Shown here: one piece after another, positions 53,993-63,085 of the stretch
How positions within the stretch are numbered: the stretch's first letter is position 1
Layout of the letters: each line of letters starts with the position of its first letter
Assembly: GCF_014204715.1 (NCBI RefSeq)
Contig: NZ_JACHLY010000002.1
Location: forward strand, 186,001-250,000
Direction of reading: 5' to 3'
Source of the DNA: Streptomonospora salina
GTDB lineage: Bacteria; Actinomycetota; Actinomycetes; Streptosporangiales; Streptosporangiaceae
DNA: 64,000 bases
The notes under the pieces: model-generated
The model's database searches: none
The model's input: only the letters and a program-made list of their open reading frames with translations
What the model was told of the DNA's origin: nothing
Position numbers and translations under genes: made by a program

Positions 53993-54664
53993 ATGACACA
54001 GCTGGTCGACGTCAGCCATCAGATCACGGCGGGAATGACCACCTATCCCGGCCTGCCCGGGCCGGACATCGACGACCACCTGTCCTTCGAACAGTCGCAG
54101 GCGACCTACGCGCAGGGCACCGAGTTCACCATCGGCCGGATCTCCCTCGTCTCCAACACCGGCACCTACCTCGACACACCGGCGCACCGCTACCGGGACG
54201 GCGCCGACCTCGCCGACTTGGAACTGGAGAAGATCGCCGACCTGCCGGGCACGGTGATCGACCGGCGCGACAGCGACGAGCGGGCGATCACGGCCGAGGA
54301 CGTCACGGGCGCCGACGTGGCCGGGCGCGCCGTGCTGCTGCGCACCGGCTGGGACCGGCACTGGCGCTCCGAGCGCTACGGCTCGCCCGAGCACCCCTAC
54401 CTGACCGCCGACGCGGCGCGTGCCCTGGTCGACGCCGGCGCCGCGCTCGTGGGCATCGACTCGGTCAACATCGACGACACGTCGCCGCAGAGCCAGGGGG
54501 CGCGTCCGGTGCACTCGCTGCTGCTGGCCGCGGGCGTCCCCGTGGTCGAGCACCTGTGCCTGCTGGACCGGTTGCCCGAGACGGGGTTCGCCTTCTTCGC
54601 CGTCCCGGTCAAGATCCGGGGTATGGCGACGTTCCCGGTGCGGGCTTTCGCCATCGTGCAGTAG
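53993..54664 (+). CDS. cyclase/kynurenine-formamidase-like (KynB fold) protein
   Basis: 223 residues of the cyclase family (Cyclase/KynB fold): VDVSHQITAGMTTYPGLPGP at the start, TAEDVTGADVAGRAVLLRTGWDRHW, IGIDS-like VGIDSVNIDDTSPQ, and FAVPVKIRG near the end. In the usual metal motif HxGTHxDxPxH, this protein reads NTGTYLDTPAH: the first His is Asn and the second is Tyr, while Asp and the last His remain. Catalysis may therefore differ from kynurenine formamidase. The ATG at 53993 has GAGGG upstream. It has its own promoter with a GntR-like operator. Confidence 0.87.
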   Translation: MTQLVDVSHQITAGMTTYPGLPGPDIDDHLSFEQSQATYAQGTEFTIGRISLVSNTGTYLDTPAHRYRDGADLADLELEKIADLPGTVIDRRDSDERAITAEDVTGADVAGRAVLLRTGWDRHWRSERYGSPEHPYLTADAARALVDAGAALVGIDSVNIDDTSPQSQGARPVHSLLLAAGVPVVEHLCLLDRLPETGFAFFAVPVKIRGMATFPVRAFAIVQ

Positions 54665-54672
54665 GAGGTCCG

Positions 54673-54710
54673 CGGCGCGGCGGCGGCAGGGTTCCGCGGC
54701 CGCCGCGCCG
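54673..54710. terminator. hairpin between convergent cyclase and FUSC genes
   Basis: A 12-bp perfect stem (54673-54684, CGGCGCGGCGGC, with 54699-54710) around a 14-nt loop. Confidence 0.65.
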
Positions 54711-54713
54711 GGT

Positions 54714-56837
54714 TCACAGGTCGGCGTCGACCTCCTCCTGGGCCCGGCGGTGCTCGCGCTGGGCGCGGCGCGCGTGCTCGCGCTCGGCGGTGCGCGCGTC
54801 CTGGGCAACGGCCGTGCGCGTCGCCGACGACAGGGCCCGCAGCTCCATGTTGATGCGGGGGTAGTCCACCAGCCGGGGCAGCGCGCCCAGGCGCGGCGTG
54901 CGCCGGTCCCGCAGCGCCGAGATCAGTTCGTCGAAGGCCAGGTCGAGCCGCTGCAGGGTGATGTGGGACGCGGTCGGGGGGTTCTCCAGGGCCAGTGCCG
55001 ACAGCGCCAGGTACCCGGCGCGCTGAGCGGCCACCACGACCGGCCACAGCGGCCGGGTGGTGTTGGCGCGCGGGACGTCGCCGATCGCGCTGTCGTAGAC
55101 GCCGCGCAGGCTCACCAGGGCCGAGCGCAGGTCCCGGCGGAGCCGGTAGGTGCGGGCGGGGCCGGGCTCCTCGTCGGGGTCGAGCACCGCGAGCAGCACG
55201 GTGCGGGTGGTGTCGAGCACGTCGATGATGGTCCGCGGCAGCCGCGCCGCGGAGGCGCGCCGCCACAGCAGCAGGGCGCCGGCCATCGCGGCGACCGACC
55301 CCAGCAGGGTGTCGACGATGCGCGCCTGGGCGAGCTGCTCGACCGGGTGGGGTGCGGCCGTATGGGCGAGGACGAGCGCCATCGGGGTGAGGAAGACGCT
55401 GGCGTAGAAGAAGTTGCGCGCCACCACGAGCTGGGCGACACCCATGAAGCAGGCCGCCATGGGGACGGTGGCGGCCAGCGGCAGCGGCGCGCTCAGCACC
55501 AGCGCACCGATCACCACGCCGACCAGGGTTCCCAACGCACGCTGGAGGGAGCGGTTCACCGTCAGCACGACGTTTCCGCCCTGCAGCACCGCCGTGACGG
55601 TGATCGAGATCCAGTAGAACCGCTCGATGCCCAGCGCGAGTCCGACGACCCCCGCCACGGCCACGGTGATGCCCATGCGCAGCGCGGTCGGGCGCACCAG
55701 CGATCCGGCGGTCAGGCTGGAGCGCAGCGACTGCAGCAGCGGCGGGTAGGGGGTGTCGTGCAGCGCCAGTCCGCGCCCTTCGGGCTCGTGCTCGCGGCGG
55801 CGCGCCGCTTGCGCGGCCCGGCCGAGCCGGCTGTAGAGGCGCCCTTCCAGCGAGCGGGGGCGCAGCCCCTTGCGCAGTTCGTCCAGCTCGGCTTCGTCGG
55901 GGGTGAGCTCGGGTCTGGTCACCGCGGCGGCGAGGGCGTCGGCGTAGTCCGCGGCCACGGCCGGCAGCCGGTCGGTCCGCGAAAGCGAGACGTCGGTCGC
56001 GGCCAGGTGGATGTCGGAGACCCAGCGCAGCAGAGCGCGCAGCCGCGCCGCCGGCGGGCTGTCGCGGTAGCCGCGGGTCTGGCTGAGCAGGACGATGCGC
56101 CAGGCGTTGGCGACGGCGACCGAGGCGTCGTGCTGGACGTGGTCCAGGCGCGGCGTGCCGATCGCCCGCAGCAGCAGCGCCAGCTGCCGGAACGCGTCGG
56201 CGACGGCGCGGTGCTCGGGGTGGCGGCTGCGCATCAGGCCTTCGGCCATCGAAACGGCCCACCCCACGCCCGCGCCCAGCGCGGCGACCAGCGCGTGCAC
56301 CGGCACGTCGGCCGGACCGCCGGGGACGATGGTGGAGATCGCGCAGACCAGCACGAAGAACAGCGGGCCGGGCTTGTCCACGCGCAGGGCCTGGCACAGC
56401 CAGGTCACCACACCGGCGACCACCCCGATGGTCACCGCCGCCGCCCACGGGTCGAACGCGGCAAGCGAGCCGACGGCGACGCAGGCGACGAATCCGAGGC
56501 CCACCAGTGCGAGCGCGACCGACCGGTAGCGGTAGGGGGTCTCGCGCTCGTAGAGCACCGTCATCGAGCCCAAGGCGGCCAGGGTGGCCACACTCGGGTC
56601 GAACAGCAGGACGGCCAGTCCGAAGGACGACGACATCGCGACGGCGGCCTTCACGGCGATGCTCCAGGCCCAGCCTCCCGAGGAGAGCCCGAACAGTGCC
56701 GTCAGGTCGACGCGCTGGCGCGGGCGGTCGGCCACGCGGGCGCGCACACGGGTGGGCGGGTTCCAGACGGGCTCGCTCGGATTCGGATCGTCGGCCCCGC
56801 CGCTCGCCTTCGCCCCCTCGTCCTGCACGGTCCCCAT
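54714..56837 (-). CDS. FUSC-family membrane protein (aromatic acid exporter-like)
   Basis: 707 residues. There are two blocks of about five or six membrane helices each (roughly 55-195 and 385-520), separated by a cytoplasmic helical region. A second soluble helical domain and a charged C-terminal tail follow. The second block contains the FUSC pattern NVVLTVNRSLQRALGTLVGVVIGALVL. Relatives (YccS, AaeB, ArAE) export aromatic acids or other amphiphiles. The ATG at 56837 gives a 50-residue soluble N-terminal extension. Divergent from plsC. Confidence 0.87.
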   Translation of the reverse strand: MGTVQDEGAKASGGADDPNPSEPVWNPPTRVRARVADRPRQRVDLTALFGLSSGGWAWSIAVKAAVAMSSSFGLAVLLFDPSVATLAALGSMTVLYERETPYRYRSVALALVGLGFVACVAVGSLAAFDPWAAAVTIGVVAGVVTWLCQALRVDKPGPLFFVLVCAISTIVPGGPADVPVHALVAALGAGVGWAVSMAEGLMRSRHPEHRAVADAFRQLALLLRAIGTPRLDHVQHDASVAVANAWRIVLLSQTRGYRDSPPAARLRALLRWVSDIHLAATDVSLSRTDRLPAVAADYADALAAAVTRPELTPDEAELDELRKGLRPRSLEGRLYSRLGRAAQAARRREHEPEGRGLALHDTPYPPLLQSLRSSLTAGSLVRPTALRMGITVAVAGVVGLALGIERFYWISITVTAVLQGGNVVLTVNRSLQRALGTLVGVVIGALVLSAPLPLAATVPMAACFMGVAQLVVARNFFYASVFLTPMALVLAHTAAPHPVEQLAQARIVDTLLGSVAAMAGALLLWRRASAARLPRTIIDVLDTTRTVLLAVLDPDEEPGPARTYRLRRDLRSALVSLRGVYDSAIGDVPRANTTRPLWPVVVAAQRAGYLALSALALENPPTASHITLQRLDLAFDELISALRDRRTPRLGALPRLVDYPRINMELRALSSATRTAVAQDARTAEREHARRAQREHRRAQEEVDADL

Positions 56838-57010
56838 GGTAAGGGGAGGCGGCGGCACCGGGGCAGAGGCGGGGTGCGCCGGGCGGACGGCGCCGCGCTC
56901 GGCGGTCCGGTACCGGGCACCGATAAGGTCAGGCCGTCGGCACCGCGCCGACGCCCCCGCCGTGCCCGCACCGGCGCCGGCCCGCCCCGCTTCGAAAGAG
57001 GACACCAGCC

Positions 57011-57700
57011 GTGGAGCTGTACGCAGCCGCCAAGACGGTGATCGCGCCCGCCGCCCGAGCGGCCTGGCCCCTGCACACGGAGGGCATGCACAACATTCCC
57101 GCCGAAGGGCCGGTCATCCTCGCGTCCAACCACTTGTCCAACATCGACCCGCTGTTCATCGGCGTGGCCGTGCCGCGGCAGGTGACCTTCATCGCCAAGC
57201 GGGAGCTGTTCGCCGAAGGCAACGCCGCCCAGCGCACGTTCGCGCGTGCGCTGCGCGCCATCGGCCAGCTCGCCGTCGACCGCAGCCCCGGCCAGACCTC
57301 CCAGGCGGCCATGGAGGAGAGCCGGAAGGTCCTCGGCGGGGGCGCCGCCTTCGGGATCTTCCCCGAGGGCACCCGCTCCCCCGACGGCCGCCTGTACCGC
57401 GGCCAGACCGGAATCGCCTGGCTGGCCCTGGCTTCGGGCGCACCGGTGGTGCCGTTGGCACTGGCGGGCACCGACCGGATCCTGCCGCGGGGCCGCCGCG
57501 TGCCGGCTCTGCGCCGTATCGGCATCCGGGTGGGTCCGCCCGTGGATCTGTCCCCCTGGATCGGCGAGCAGGGCAAGGCGCGCTCGCGCCGGGCGGCGAC
57601 CGACGCGGTCATGGCCGCCGTCCGGGGGCTGTCGGGACAGGCGCAGGTTCCGCGCTATGCGGCCTCGGTCAAGGCCGAGCTCGACCGGGGCGGATCCTGA
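57011..57700 (+). CDS. 1-acyl-sn-glycerol-3-phosphate acyltransferase (PlsC-like)
   Basis: 229 residues. The catalytic HX4D motif is NHLSNIDPLF near residue 40, the glycerophosphate-binding FPEGTRSPDG lies near residue 117, and VPLALAGTDRILP follows. It makes phosphatidic acid or a related acylated lipid at the membrane. The GTG at 57011 is preceded by GAAAGAGGA, and TAAGGT at 56934-56939 is a likely -10. It is not linked to other lipid genes here; actinobacteria usually carry several such paralogues. Confidence 0.9.
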   Translation: MELYAAAKTVIAPAARAAWPLHTEGMHNIPAEGPVILASNHLSNIDPLFIGVAVPRQVTFIAKRELFAEGNAAQRTFARALRAIGQLAVDRSPGQTSQAAMEESRKVLGGGAAFGIFPEGTRSPDGRLYRGQTGIAWLALASGAPVVPLALAGTDRILPRGRRVPALRRIGIRVGPPVDLSPWIGEQGKARSRRAATDAVMAAVRGLSGQAQVPRYAASVKAELDRGGS

Positions 57701-58034
57701 GCCCTTCGCCGGGCGCGCCCGCCGCGGGCAGGGGCGGCGCGCGGCTGCGGACCGGTTCCCGTCCGCGGCCGGGTCCCGATCGCGCCGGAGCGCCGCGATC
57801 CCGGCGGCTTCACCTGCGGCGCCCGGCACCGCTCCAGCTCCCCGCGTGAGGTAATCCACAGCCGCGCCCCGGCTTAGTGCGGCGCGCAGCGGTGTTGCGC
57901 CTTACGGGCCCGACGCCGCCGCTGACGTGGGCGGATACGGACCGGAACGGGCCGCACCCCCGGTGCGCGCCGCTCGGGGCAGGCTGCCTATCTTCATAGT
58001 CGGTTTAGTAGGCTTTAGACACGGAAGCAACAAT
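57701..58034. other. intergenic region with an AT-rich promoter zone for fprA
   Basis: The first 250 bp are GC-rich and featureless. From about 57985 the sequence becomes AT-rich (TCATAGTCGGTTTAGTAGG). GTTTAGTAGGCTTTAGAC at 58002-58019 resembles a weak second iron box. No coding gene is seen. Confidence 0.45.
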
Positions 58035-58051
58035 GAGGTTAGCCTAACCTC
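58035..58051. promoter_or_regulatory. IdeR/DtxR-type iron box
   Basis: GAGGTTAGCCTAACCTC is a perfect 17-bp palindrome centred on 58043 and matches the iron-box consensus TTAGGTTAGGCTAACCTAA at nearly all central positions. It lies 64 bp upstream of the fprA start, so the gene should be repressed when iron is plentiful. Confidence 0.85.
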
Positions 58052-58114
58052 GTCAAGCGTGCCCGGGTGATCGCGTCGCGGCCCCGAGCAGACGCGACTT
58101 ATGGAGATGTGCCA

Positions 58115-59503
58115 ATGACGCGACCACTGCGCGTGGGAATCGTGGGGTCCGGCCCCGCCGGTATTTACGCGGCCGACCTGCTGACCAAGGACGAGACGCT
58201 GGCAGCGTCCGGGACCCCGGTCAGTATCGACGTGCTCGACCGCCTGCCCACCCCCTACGGCCTGGTCCGCTACGGTGTGGCACCCGACCACCCGCGCATC
58301 AAGCAGATCCAGAACGCCCTGCACAAGGTGCTGGAAAAGCCCGAGATCCGCTTCGTGGGCAACGTCGAGTACGGCCGCGACCTCAAACTGGAGGACCTGC
58401 GCCGCCACTACGACGCCGTGGTCTTCGCCACCGGATCCGACCGCGACCGCCCGCTGGACGTCCCCGGCATCGACCTGCCCGGCTCCTACGGCGCCGCCGA
58501 CTTCGTCTCCTGGTACGACAGCCACCCCGACGTCGACCCCGGATGGCGGGTCGACGGCACCTCCGCCGCCGTGATCGGCGCCGGCAACGTCGCCGTGGAC
58601 GTGGCCCGCATGCTGGCCAAGGACGCCGACGACCTCCTCGGCACCGACATCACCGACAACGTCCACCGGTCGCTGGCCGCCAAGCACATCACCGACGTGC
58701 ACGTCTTCGCGCGCCGCGGCATCGCCCAGGCCAAATTCACCCCCATGGAGCTGCGCGAGCTGGACAAGCAGCCCGGCGTGGAGGTCGTGGTCGACCCCGA
58801 GGACTTCGACCTGTGCGCGGCCAGCATGTCCGCGATCGAGGAGTCCAACCAGGTCAAGACCAACGTCAAGATCCTGCAGAACTGGGCCATCCGCGACCCG
58901 CGCGGCGAGCCGCGGCGGCTGCACCTGCACTTTCTGCACCGGCCCGCCGAAGTGGTGGGCGAGGACCGCGTGTGCGGGCTGCGCACCGAGCGCATGGAGC
59001 TCACCGGCGACGGCGACGTCCGCGGCACCGGCGAATACATCGACCACGAGGTGCAGACCGTCTACCGCGCGGTGGGCTACCTCGGATCCCCGCTGGCCGA
59101 CCTCGCTTTCGACGACGAGCGCGGCGTCGTTCCCAACGACGGCGGCCGGGTACTCGACCTCGACGAGCGGCCCGTCGCCGGCGTCTACACCACCGGCTGG
59201 ATCAAGCGCGGACCGGTGGGCCTCATCGGCCACACCAAGGGCGACGCGCTGGAGACCGTCACCAACCTGGTGGCCGACCGCGCGGACCTCGCGCCGGCGG
59301 CCGAGCCCGACCCCGAGGCGTTCCTGCGCCTGCTGGAGGAGCGCGGCGTGGCCCACACCAGCTGGGAGGGATGGCAGCGCCTTGAGGCCCACGAGGAGTC
59401 CCTGGGGGCGGACCGCGACCGCAAGCGGGTCAAGGTGCGCACGCGCGAGGACATGACGCGCATCGCGCGCTCCGAGGAGCCCTCCGCGGCCGAGCACGGC
59501 TGA
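58115..59503 (+). CDS. fprA: ferredoxin-NADP+ reductase, adrenodoxin-reductase type (FprA)
   Basis: 462 residues. FAD motif VGIVGSGPAGIYAADLL is at 7-23, LPTPYGLVRYGVAPDHP near 50-66, and the NADP motif AAVIGAGNVAVDVARML near 155. The C-terminal YTTGWIKRGPVGLIGHTKGDA closes the FAD site. It reduces ferredoxins with NADPH, for P450s or iron metabolism. The ATG at 58115 follows GGAG at 8 bp. The perfect iron box upstream links it to iron starvation. Confidence 0.95.
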   Translation: MTRPLRVGIVGSGPAGIYAADLLTKDETLAASGTPVSIDVLDRLPTPYGLVRYGVAPDHPRIKQIQNALHKVLEKPEIRFVGNVEYGRDLKLEDLRRHYDAVVFATGSDRDRPLDVPGIDLPGSYGAADFVSWYDSHPDVDPGWRVDGTSAAVIGAGNVAVDVARMLAKDADDLLGTDITDNVHRSLAAKHITDVHVFARRGIAQAKFTPMELRELDKQPGVEVVVDPEDFDLCAASMSAIEESNQVKTNVKILQNWAIRDPRGEPRRLHLHFLHRPAEVVGEDRVCGLRTERMELTGDGDVRGTGEYIDHEVQTVYRAVGYLGSPLADLAFDDERGVVPNDGGRVLDLDERPVAGVYTTGWIKRGPVGLIGHTKGDALETVTNLVADRADLAPAAEPDPEAFLRLLEERGVAHTSWEGWQRLEAHEESLGADRDRKRVKVRTREDMTRIARSEEPSAAEHG

Positions 59504-59810
59504 TCCGGCGCCGCACCCGCCCGATGTGACGCGGATTACCGCCGCCGATTCCCGCCCCTGCGGCACAGACGGCGATGTGATGGGTTAAGGTCGCCAGTGG
59601 TCGGTGTGGTAGCAAGTGTCCCCCGGGCCTCACCTATTGCCTTCGCGGAATACCGCGTGCGGCGCCCGCTCGCCGGGCGGCCGTACGGACTTCGGAGCCG
59701 CGTTGTGCCGCGCGCCGAGAGGCGACCGCCACACCGGCCACCCACCCTCGTCCCCGCCCCGCGCTTCTGCTCAGGAACGCGGGGCGGTGTTGTTCGGAAG
59801 GACGTGCCCC
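59504..59810. other. intergenic region upstream of the penicillin-binding protein gene
   Basis: 307 bp. TAAGGT at 59586-59591 is a plausible -10 with only a weak -35. Transcription from it would give a leader of about 210 nt. No gene or hairpin of note is seen. Confidence 0.4.
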
Positions 59811-62519
59811 GTGGAAGACGACCGGCGCCCTTCGGGGCCGGGTGAGCCCTCCTCCGCCGCCCCGTCCGGCGAGTACGACGGCCGTTCCGGTCCCCCCGAG
59901 CCGAGCGCGGAGCCGTACAGCGCCCCTGCCCCGGAGCCGGGATCCGGCGGTCCGCCGGCCTCCGCCGCCGAGCCGCAGAAGCCCCACACTCCCGGTCCCG
60001 CTGCGCAGGCGCCGGGGTCGACCGGATGGCAGCCCGTCTCGCCCTCCTCCCCGTACACGATCCCGGCTCCCGCTCCGCAGGCGCCGGGAGCCGACGGTGC
60101 GCCCGGGCAGCCGCCGTCCGGCGCCGATCCCTTCGCCGCACCCGACGAGCACCGGCCCGCCGCCCCCGAAACCCCGCTCCACGGCAACGCCGCCACCCCC
60201 CGCGAACCGGCCCCCGACCACAACACGGCACCCGGCCACACCGGCACACCCGACGACCCCGCCGCTTCCACCGGCGGCGGACACACCCACTCCCCCCACA
60301 ACCACCAGCCCCCCGCACCCGACCACAGCACCGCCCCCGAGCAGAGCACGACGCCCGGCTACGGCCACGCCACCGCGCCTCCCGGCGCCCCCGCGCGCGA
60401 CACGCCCCAACCGCCTCTGAGCGCCGATCCCTTCGCCGCACCCGACGAGCACCGGCCCGCCGCCCCCGAAACCCCGCTCCACGGCAACGCCGCCACCCCC
60501 CGCGAACCGGCCCCCGACCACAACACGGCACCCGGCCACACCGGCACACCCGACGACCCCGCCGCTTCCACCGGCGGCGGACACACCCACTCCCCCCACA
60601 ACCACCAGCCCCCCGCACCCGACCACAGCACCGCCCCCGAGCAGAGCACGACGCCCGGCTACGGCCACGCTCCCGGCTCCGCCGGGCAGGCCCGGCCCGC
60701 CGACGACGGATACACCCGTGCTCCCCACGGCGCCCAGGCCGCCGCATCCGAGGGGCGGGTACCCGCCTCCACCCCGGCCGGCGGCGACAGCGGGGACTAC
60801 GGCGGACCCCCGGTCCCCCCGAGCTTCGAGCCCGCCTACACCGGCGGCGCCCCCGACCCGGCCGACGAGCCGCGCCGCTCGCGCACGGGCCTGATCGTCG
60901 GCGTCGTCGGCGCCGCGGTGGTCCTCGCTCTCGTCGGCGGCGGCGCCTCCTGGTACGTGCTGACCATGCCCCAGCCCGAGGACACCGTCACCTCCTACGC
61001 CCAGGCGTGGAACTCCCAGGACTACGCGGCCATGGCCGGCCTCGCCGAGGGCGGCGAGCCCGCCGAGGTCTTCGGCCGACTCGACGAGAACCTCGGCGTC
61101 GACGCGGTCCAGGTGAGCACCGGCCCGGTAGAAGAAGGCGACGGAACCGCCACCGCCGCTTTCGACGCGACCCTCGACCTGAGCAGCGCCGGCGAGTGGA
61201 GCTACTCCGGGGAGCTGCCGCTGGTGCACACCGACGGCGAGTGGAAGGTCGACTTCAGTCCCGCGGCCGTACACCCCGACCTCGGCGACGGCCAGACCCT
61301 GATGCGCACGAACCAGTGGGGCGAGCGCGGGCACGTGCTCGCCGCCGACGGCAGCCGCCTCGACGACGGCAGCGCCTCGGGGTCGGTGCAGATGATCGTA
61401 GGCGAGGTCGGCACGGCCTCCGAAGAAGACCTGGAAGACCTGGGACCGGCGTATCAGGCCGGCGACCCGGTGGGCGTCAGCGGGGCCCAGCAGTCCTACG
61501 AGGAGCGCCTGGCCGGCAAGGCGGCCACCGCCATCCGCATCGGCGAAACCGGAACCGAGTCCGCGGACCTGCCGGAGGACGCCCCCACCGTGGCGACCCT
61601 CGGCGGCTCCGACGGCACGGACGTCACCCTCAGCCTGGACCCGGCGGTGCAGGCGGCGGCCTCACAAGCGATCGTGGGACAGTCCAAGCCGACCGCGATC
61701 ACGGCGGTGCGCCCGTCCACCGGCGAGGTGCTGGCTGCGGCCAACGTCCCCGGCGGATTCAACCGCGCGCTGGAGGGCCAATACCCGGCGGGGTCCATTT
61801 TCAAGATCATCTCCTACCACGCTCTGCTGAGCTCGGGCATGGGCATGGGCGCGCAGATGTCCTGCCCCGAAACCGTCGACGTGGGGGGACGCACCTACAA
61901 GAACGCGGGTGACGCCGCCTATGGGGCCCAGTCGGTCACCGAGGCCTTCGCCACGTCGTGCAACACAGCCCTGGTGCAGGAGGTCGCCGACCGCCTCGAC
62001 GGGGCGTCGCTGCTGGACAGCGCCGAACGCTTCGGGTTCAACACCGGGTTCGCGAGCGGGATCGACGTCTTCAAGCCCTCGCTCCCCCAGCCCGACAGCG
62101 TCAGCCTGCTCACCGCCTCCAGCATCGGCCAGGGCCAAGTGCTCACGTCGCCGCTGCATCTGGCGTCGCTGCCCGCGGCGGTGGCCGACGGGTCGTGGCG
62201 GGCGCCGCTTCTGGTGACCGACCCCGCGCCGGCCGAGCGGCCCGAGCCCCGGCCGCTCGACAACGCCCAGAGCCTGCGCGACATGACACGCGCCGTCGTC
62301 ACCGAGGGCACCGCCCAGAACGTCGGGTTCACCGGCGAGGTCCACGGCAAAAGCGGCACCGCCGAGTACGGCACGGCCGAGGAGGGCGAAGAGCTGCCCG
62401 CCCACGGGTGGTTCGTCGGTTACGAGGACGACGTTGCCTTCGCCGTGGTCGTGGAGGACGGCGACAGCGGCTCGGGGGCGGCGGCGCCGCTGGCGAAGGC
62501 GTTCCTCGACGCGCTGTGA
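59811..62519 (+). CDS. class-B penicillin-binding protein with Pro-rich duplicated N-terminal region
   Basis: 902 residues. A cytoplasmic, Pro/Ala/His-rich disordered stretch (1-355) carries two identical 83-residue blocks. A single membrane helix (about 360-385) is followed by an NTF2-like MecA-N domain (PEDTVTSYAQAWNSQDYAAM) and a transpeptidase domain. Catalytic motifs are S662-IF-K665, S716-C-N718 and K847-SG. It should cross-link peptidoglycan; the MecA-N domain is typical of PBP-A/PenA-like, low-affinity enzymes in actinobacteria. The GTG at 59811 follows GGAAGGA with 8 bp spacing. Monocistronic. Confidence 0.92.
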   Translation: MEDDRRPSGPGEPSSAAPSGEYDGRSGPPEPSAEPYSAPAPEPGSGGPPASAAEPQKPHTPGPAAQAPGSTGWQPVSPSSPYTIPAPAPQAPGADGAPGQPPSGADPFAAPDEHRPAAPETPLHGNAATPREPAPDHNTAPGHTGTPDDPAASTGGGHTHSPHNHQPPAPDHSTAPEQSTTPGYGHATAPPGAPARDTPQPPLSADPFAAPDEHRPAAPETPLHGNAATPREPAPDHNTAPGHTGTPDDPAASTGGGHTHSPHNHQPPAPDHSTAPEQSTTPGYGHAPGSAGQARPADDGYTRAPHGAQAAASEGRVPASTPAGGDSGDYGGPPVPPSFEPAYTGGAPDPADEPRRSRTGLIVGVVGAAVVLALVGGGASWYVLTMPQPEDTVTSYAQAWNSQDYAAMAGLAEGGEPAEVFGRLDENLGVDAVQVSTGPVEEGDGTATAAFDATLDLSSAGEWSYSGELPLVHTDGEWKVDFSPAAVHPDLGDGQTLMRTNQWGERGHVLAADGSRLDDGSASGSVQMIVGEVGTASEEDLEDLGPAYQAGDPVGVSGAQQSYEERLAGKAATAIRIGETGTESADLPEDAPTVATLGGSDGTDVTLSLDPAVQAAASQAIVGQSKPTAITAVRPSTGEVLAAANVPGGFNRALEGQYPAGSIFKIISYHALLSSGMGMGAQMSCPETVDVGGRTYKNAGDAAYGAQSVTEAFATSCNTALVQEVADRLDGASLLDSAERFGFNTGFASGIDVFKPSLPQPDSVSLLTASSIGQGQVLTSPLHLASLPAAVADGSWRAPLLVTDPAPAERPEPRPLDNAQSLRDMTRAVVTEGTAQNVGFTGEVHGKSGTAEYGTAEEGEELPAHGWFVGYEDDVAFAVVVEDGDSGSGAAAPLAKAFLDAL
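60121..60670 (+). repeat. 250-bp exact direct repeat inside the penicillin-binding protein gene
   Basis: 60121-60370 and 60421-60670 are identical base for base, separated by 50 bp of different sequence (period exactly 300 bp, in frame). Each copy encodes about 83 residues beginning ADPFAAPDEHRPAAPE and ending TTPGYGHA. Absence of any synonymous change means a recent duplication or ongoing gene conversion. Confidence 0.97.
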
Positions 62520-62532
62520 TCCCACGTGCGCA

Positions 62533-62558
62533 CCGGAGCCGCCGGTACGCGGCTCCGG
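62533..62558. terminator. hairpin between the penicillin-binding protein and DUF3040 genes
   Basis: A 10-bp perfect stem (CCGGAGCCGC, 62533-62542, with 62549-62558) and 6-nt loop between convergent genes. Confidence 0.65.
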
Positions 62559-62585
62559 GCGCGGGCACCGTCCCGCAGCGGCCCC

Positions 62586-62879
62586 TCAGCCGCCTCCCGC
62601 ACCGGGCACGCCCTGGCCCGCGGGAGACGACGCCGGGGCGGCGGGTTCGGTGCCCTGCACCGGGGCGCTGAAGTAGATCCCGGCCAGCAGGGCGCACAGC
62701 ACCAGGGCTCCCGCGCCGATCAGCAGCAGCAGGACGCCGCGCCCCGGCCGGTCCTCCTCGTCGTCGGACGGGTCGTCGATTCCGAAACCCTTCAGGTGCT
62801 CGTCGAGGTCGGGATCGTCCTCGGCCAGCGCCTGCTCGATCTCGGCGAGGATCCGCCGCTCGTTCTCACGCAGTGACAC
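62586..62879 (-). CDS. DUF3040-type small membrane protein
   Basis: 97 residues. The N terminus SLRENERRILAEIEQALAEDDP is the DUF3040 signature. A Lys/Asp-rich region (EHLKGFGIDDPSDDEED), one membrane helix (VLLLLIGAGALVLCALLAGI) and a disordered Pro/Gly tail follow. The GTG at 62879 is chosen because GAGGAGGG lies 5-6 bp upstream and the family starts here. Function unknown. Convergent with the penicillin-binding protein gene. Confidence 0.85.
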   Translation of the reverse strand: MSLRENERRILAEIEQALAEDDPDLDEHLKGFGIDDPSDDEEDRPGRGVLLLLIGAGALVLCALLAGIYFSAPVQGTEPAAPASSPAGQGVPGAGGG

Positions 62880-63085
62880 CGCACCCTCCTCGCCGCTGAC
62901 GGGCCGGGCGGCCGCCGGTCGCGCGCAACGGCCGCCGCTCTTCACAGGTTTCTAACCGCGCGGACGCCGAACACGCATCGGCGCGCCGAATTCGTAGCCG
63001 AATACGAGGTCCCGGGGCCGGCGGCCGCCGCCCGGCGCCTGCGCGGTGCGGCCGGGCGCGGCACGGGACGTCCGGGCAGGCCCGA

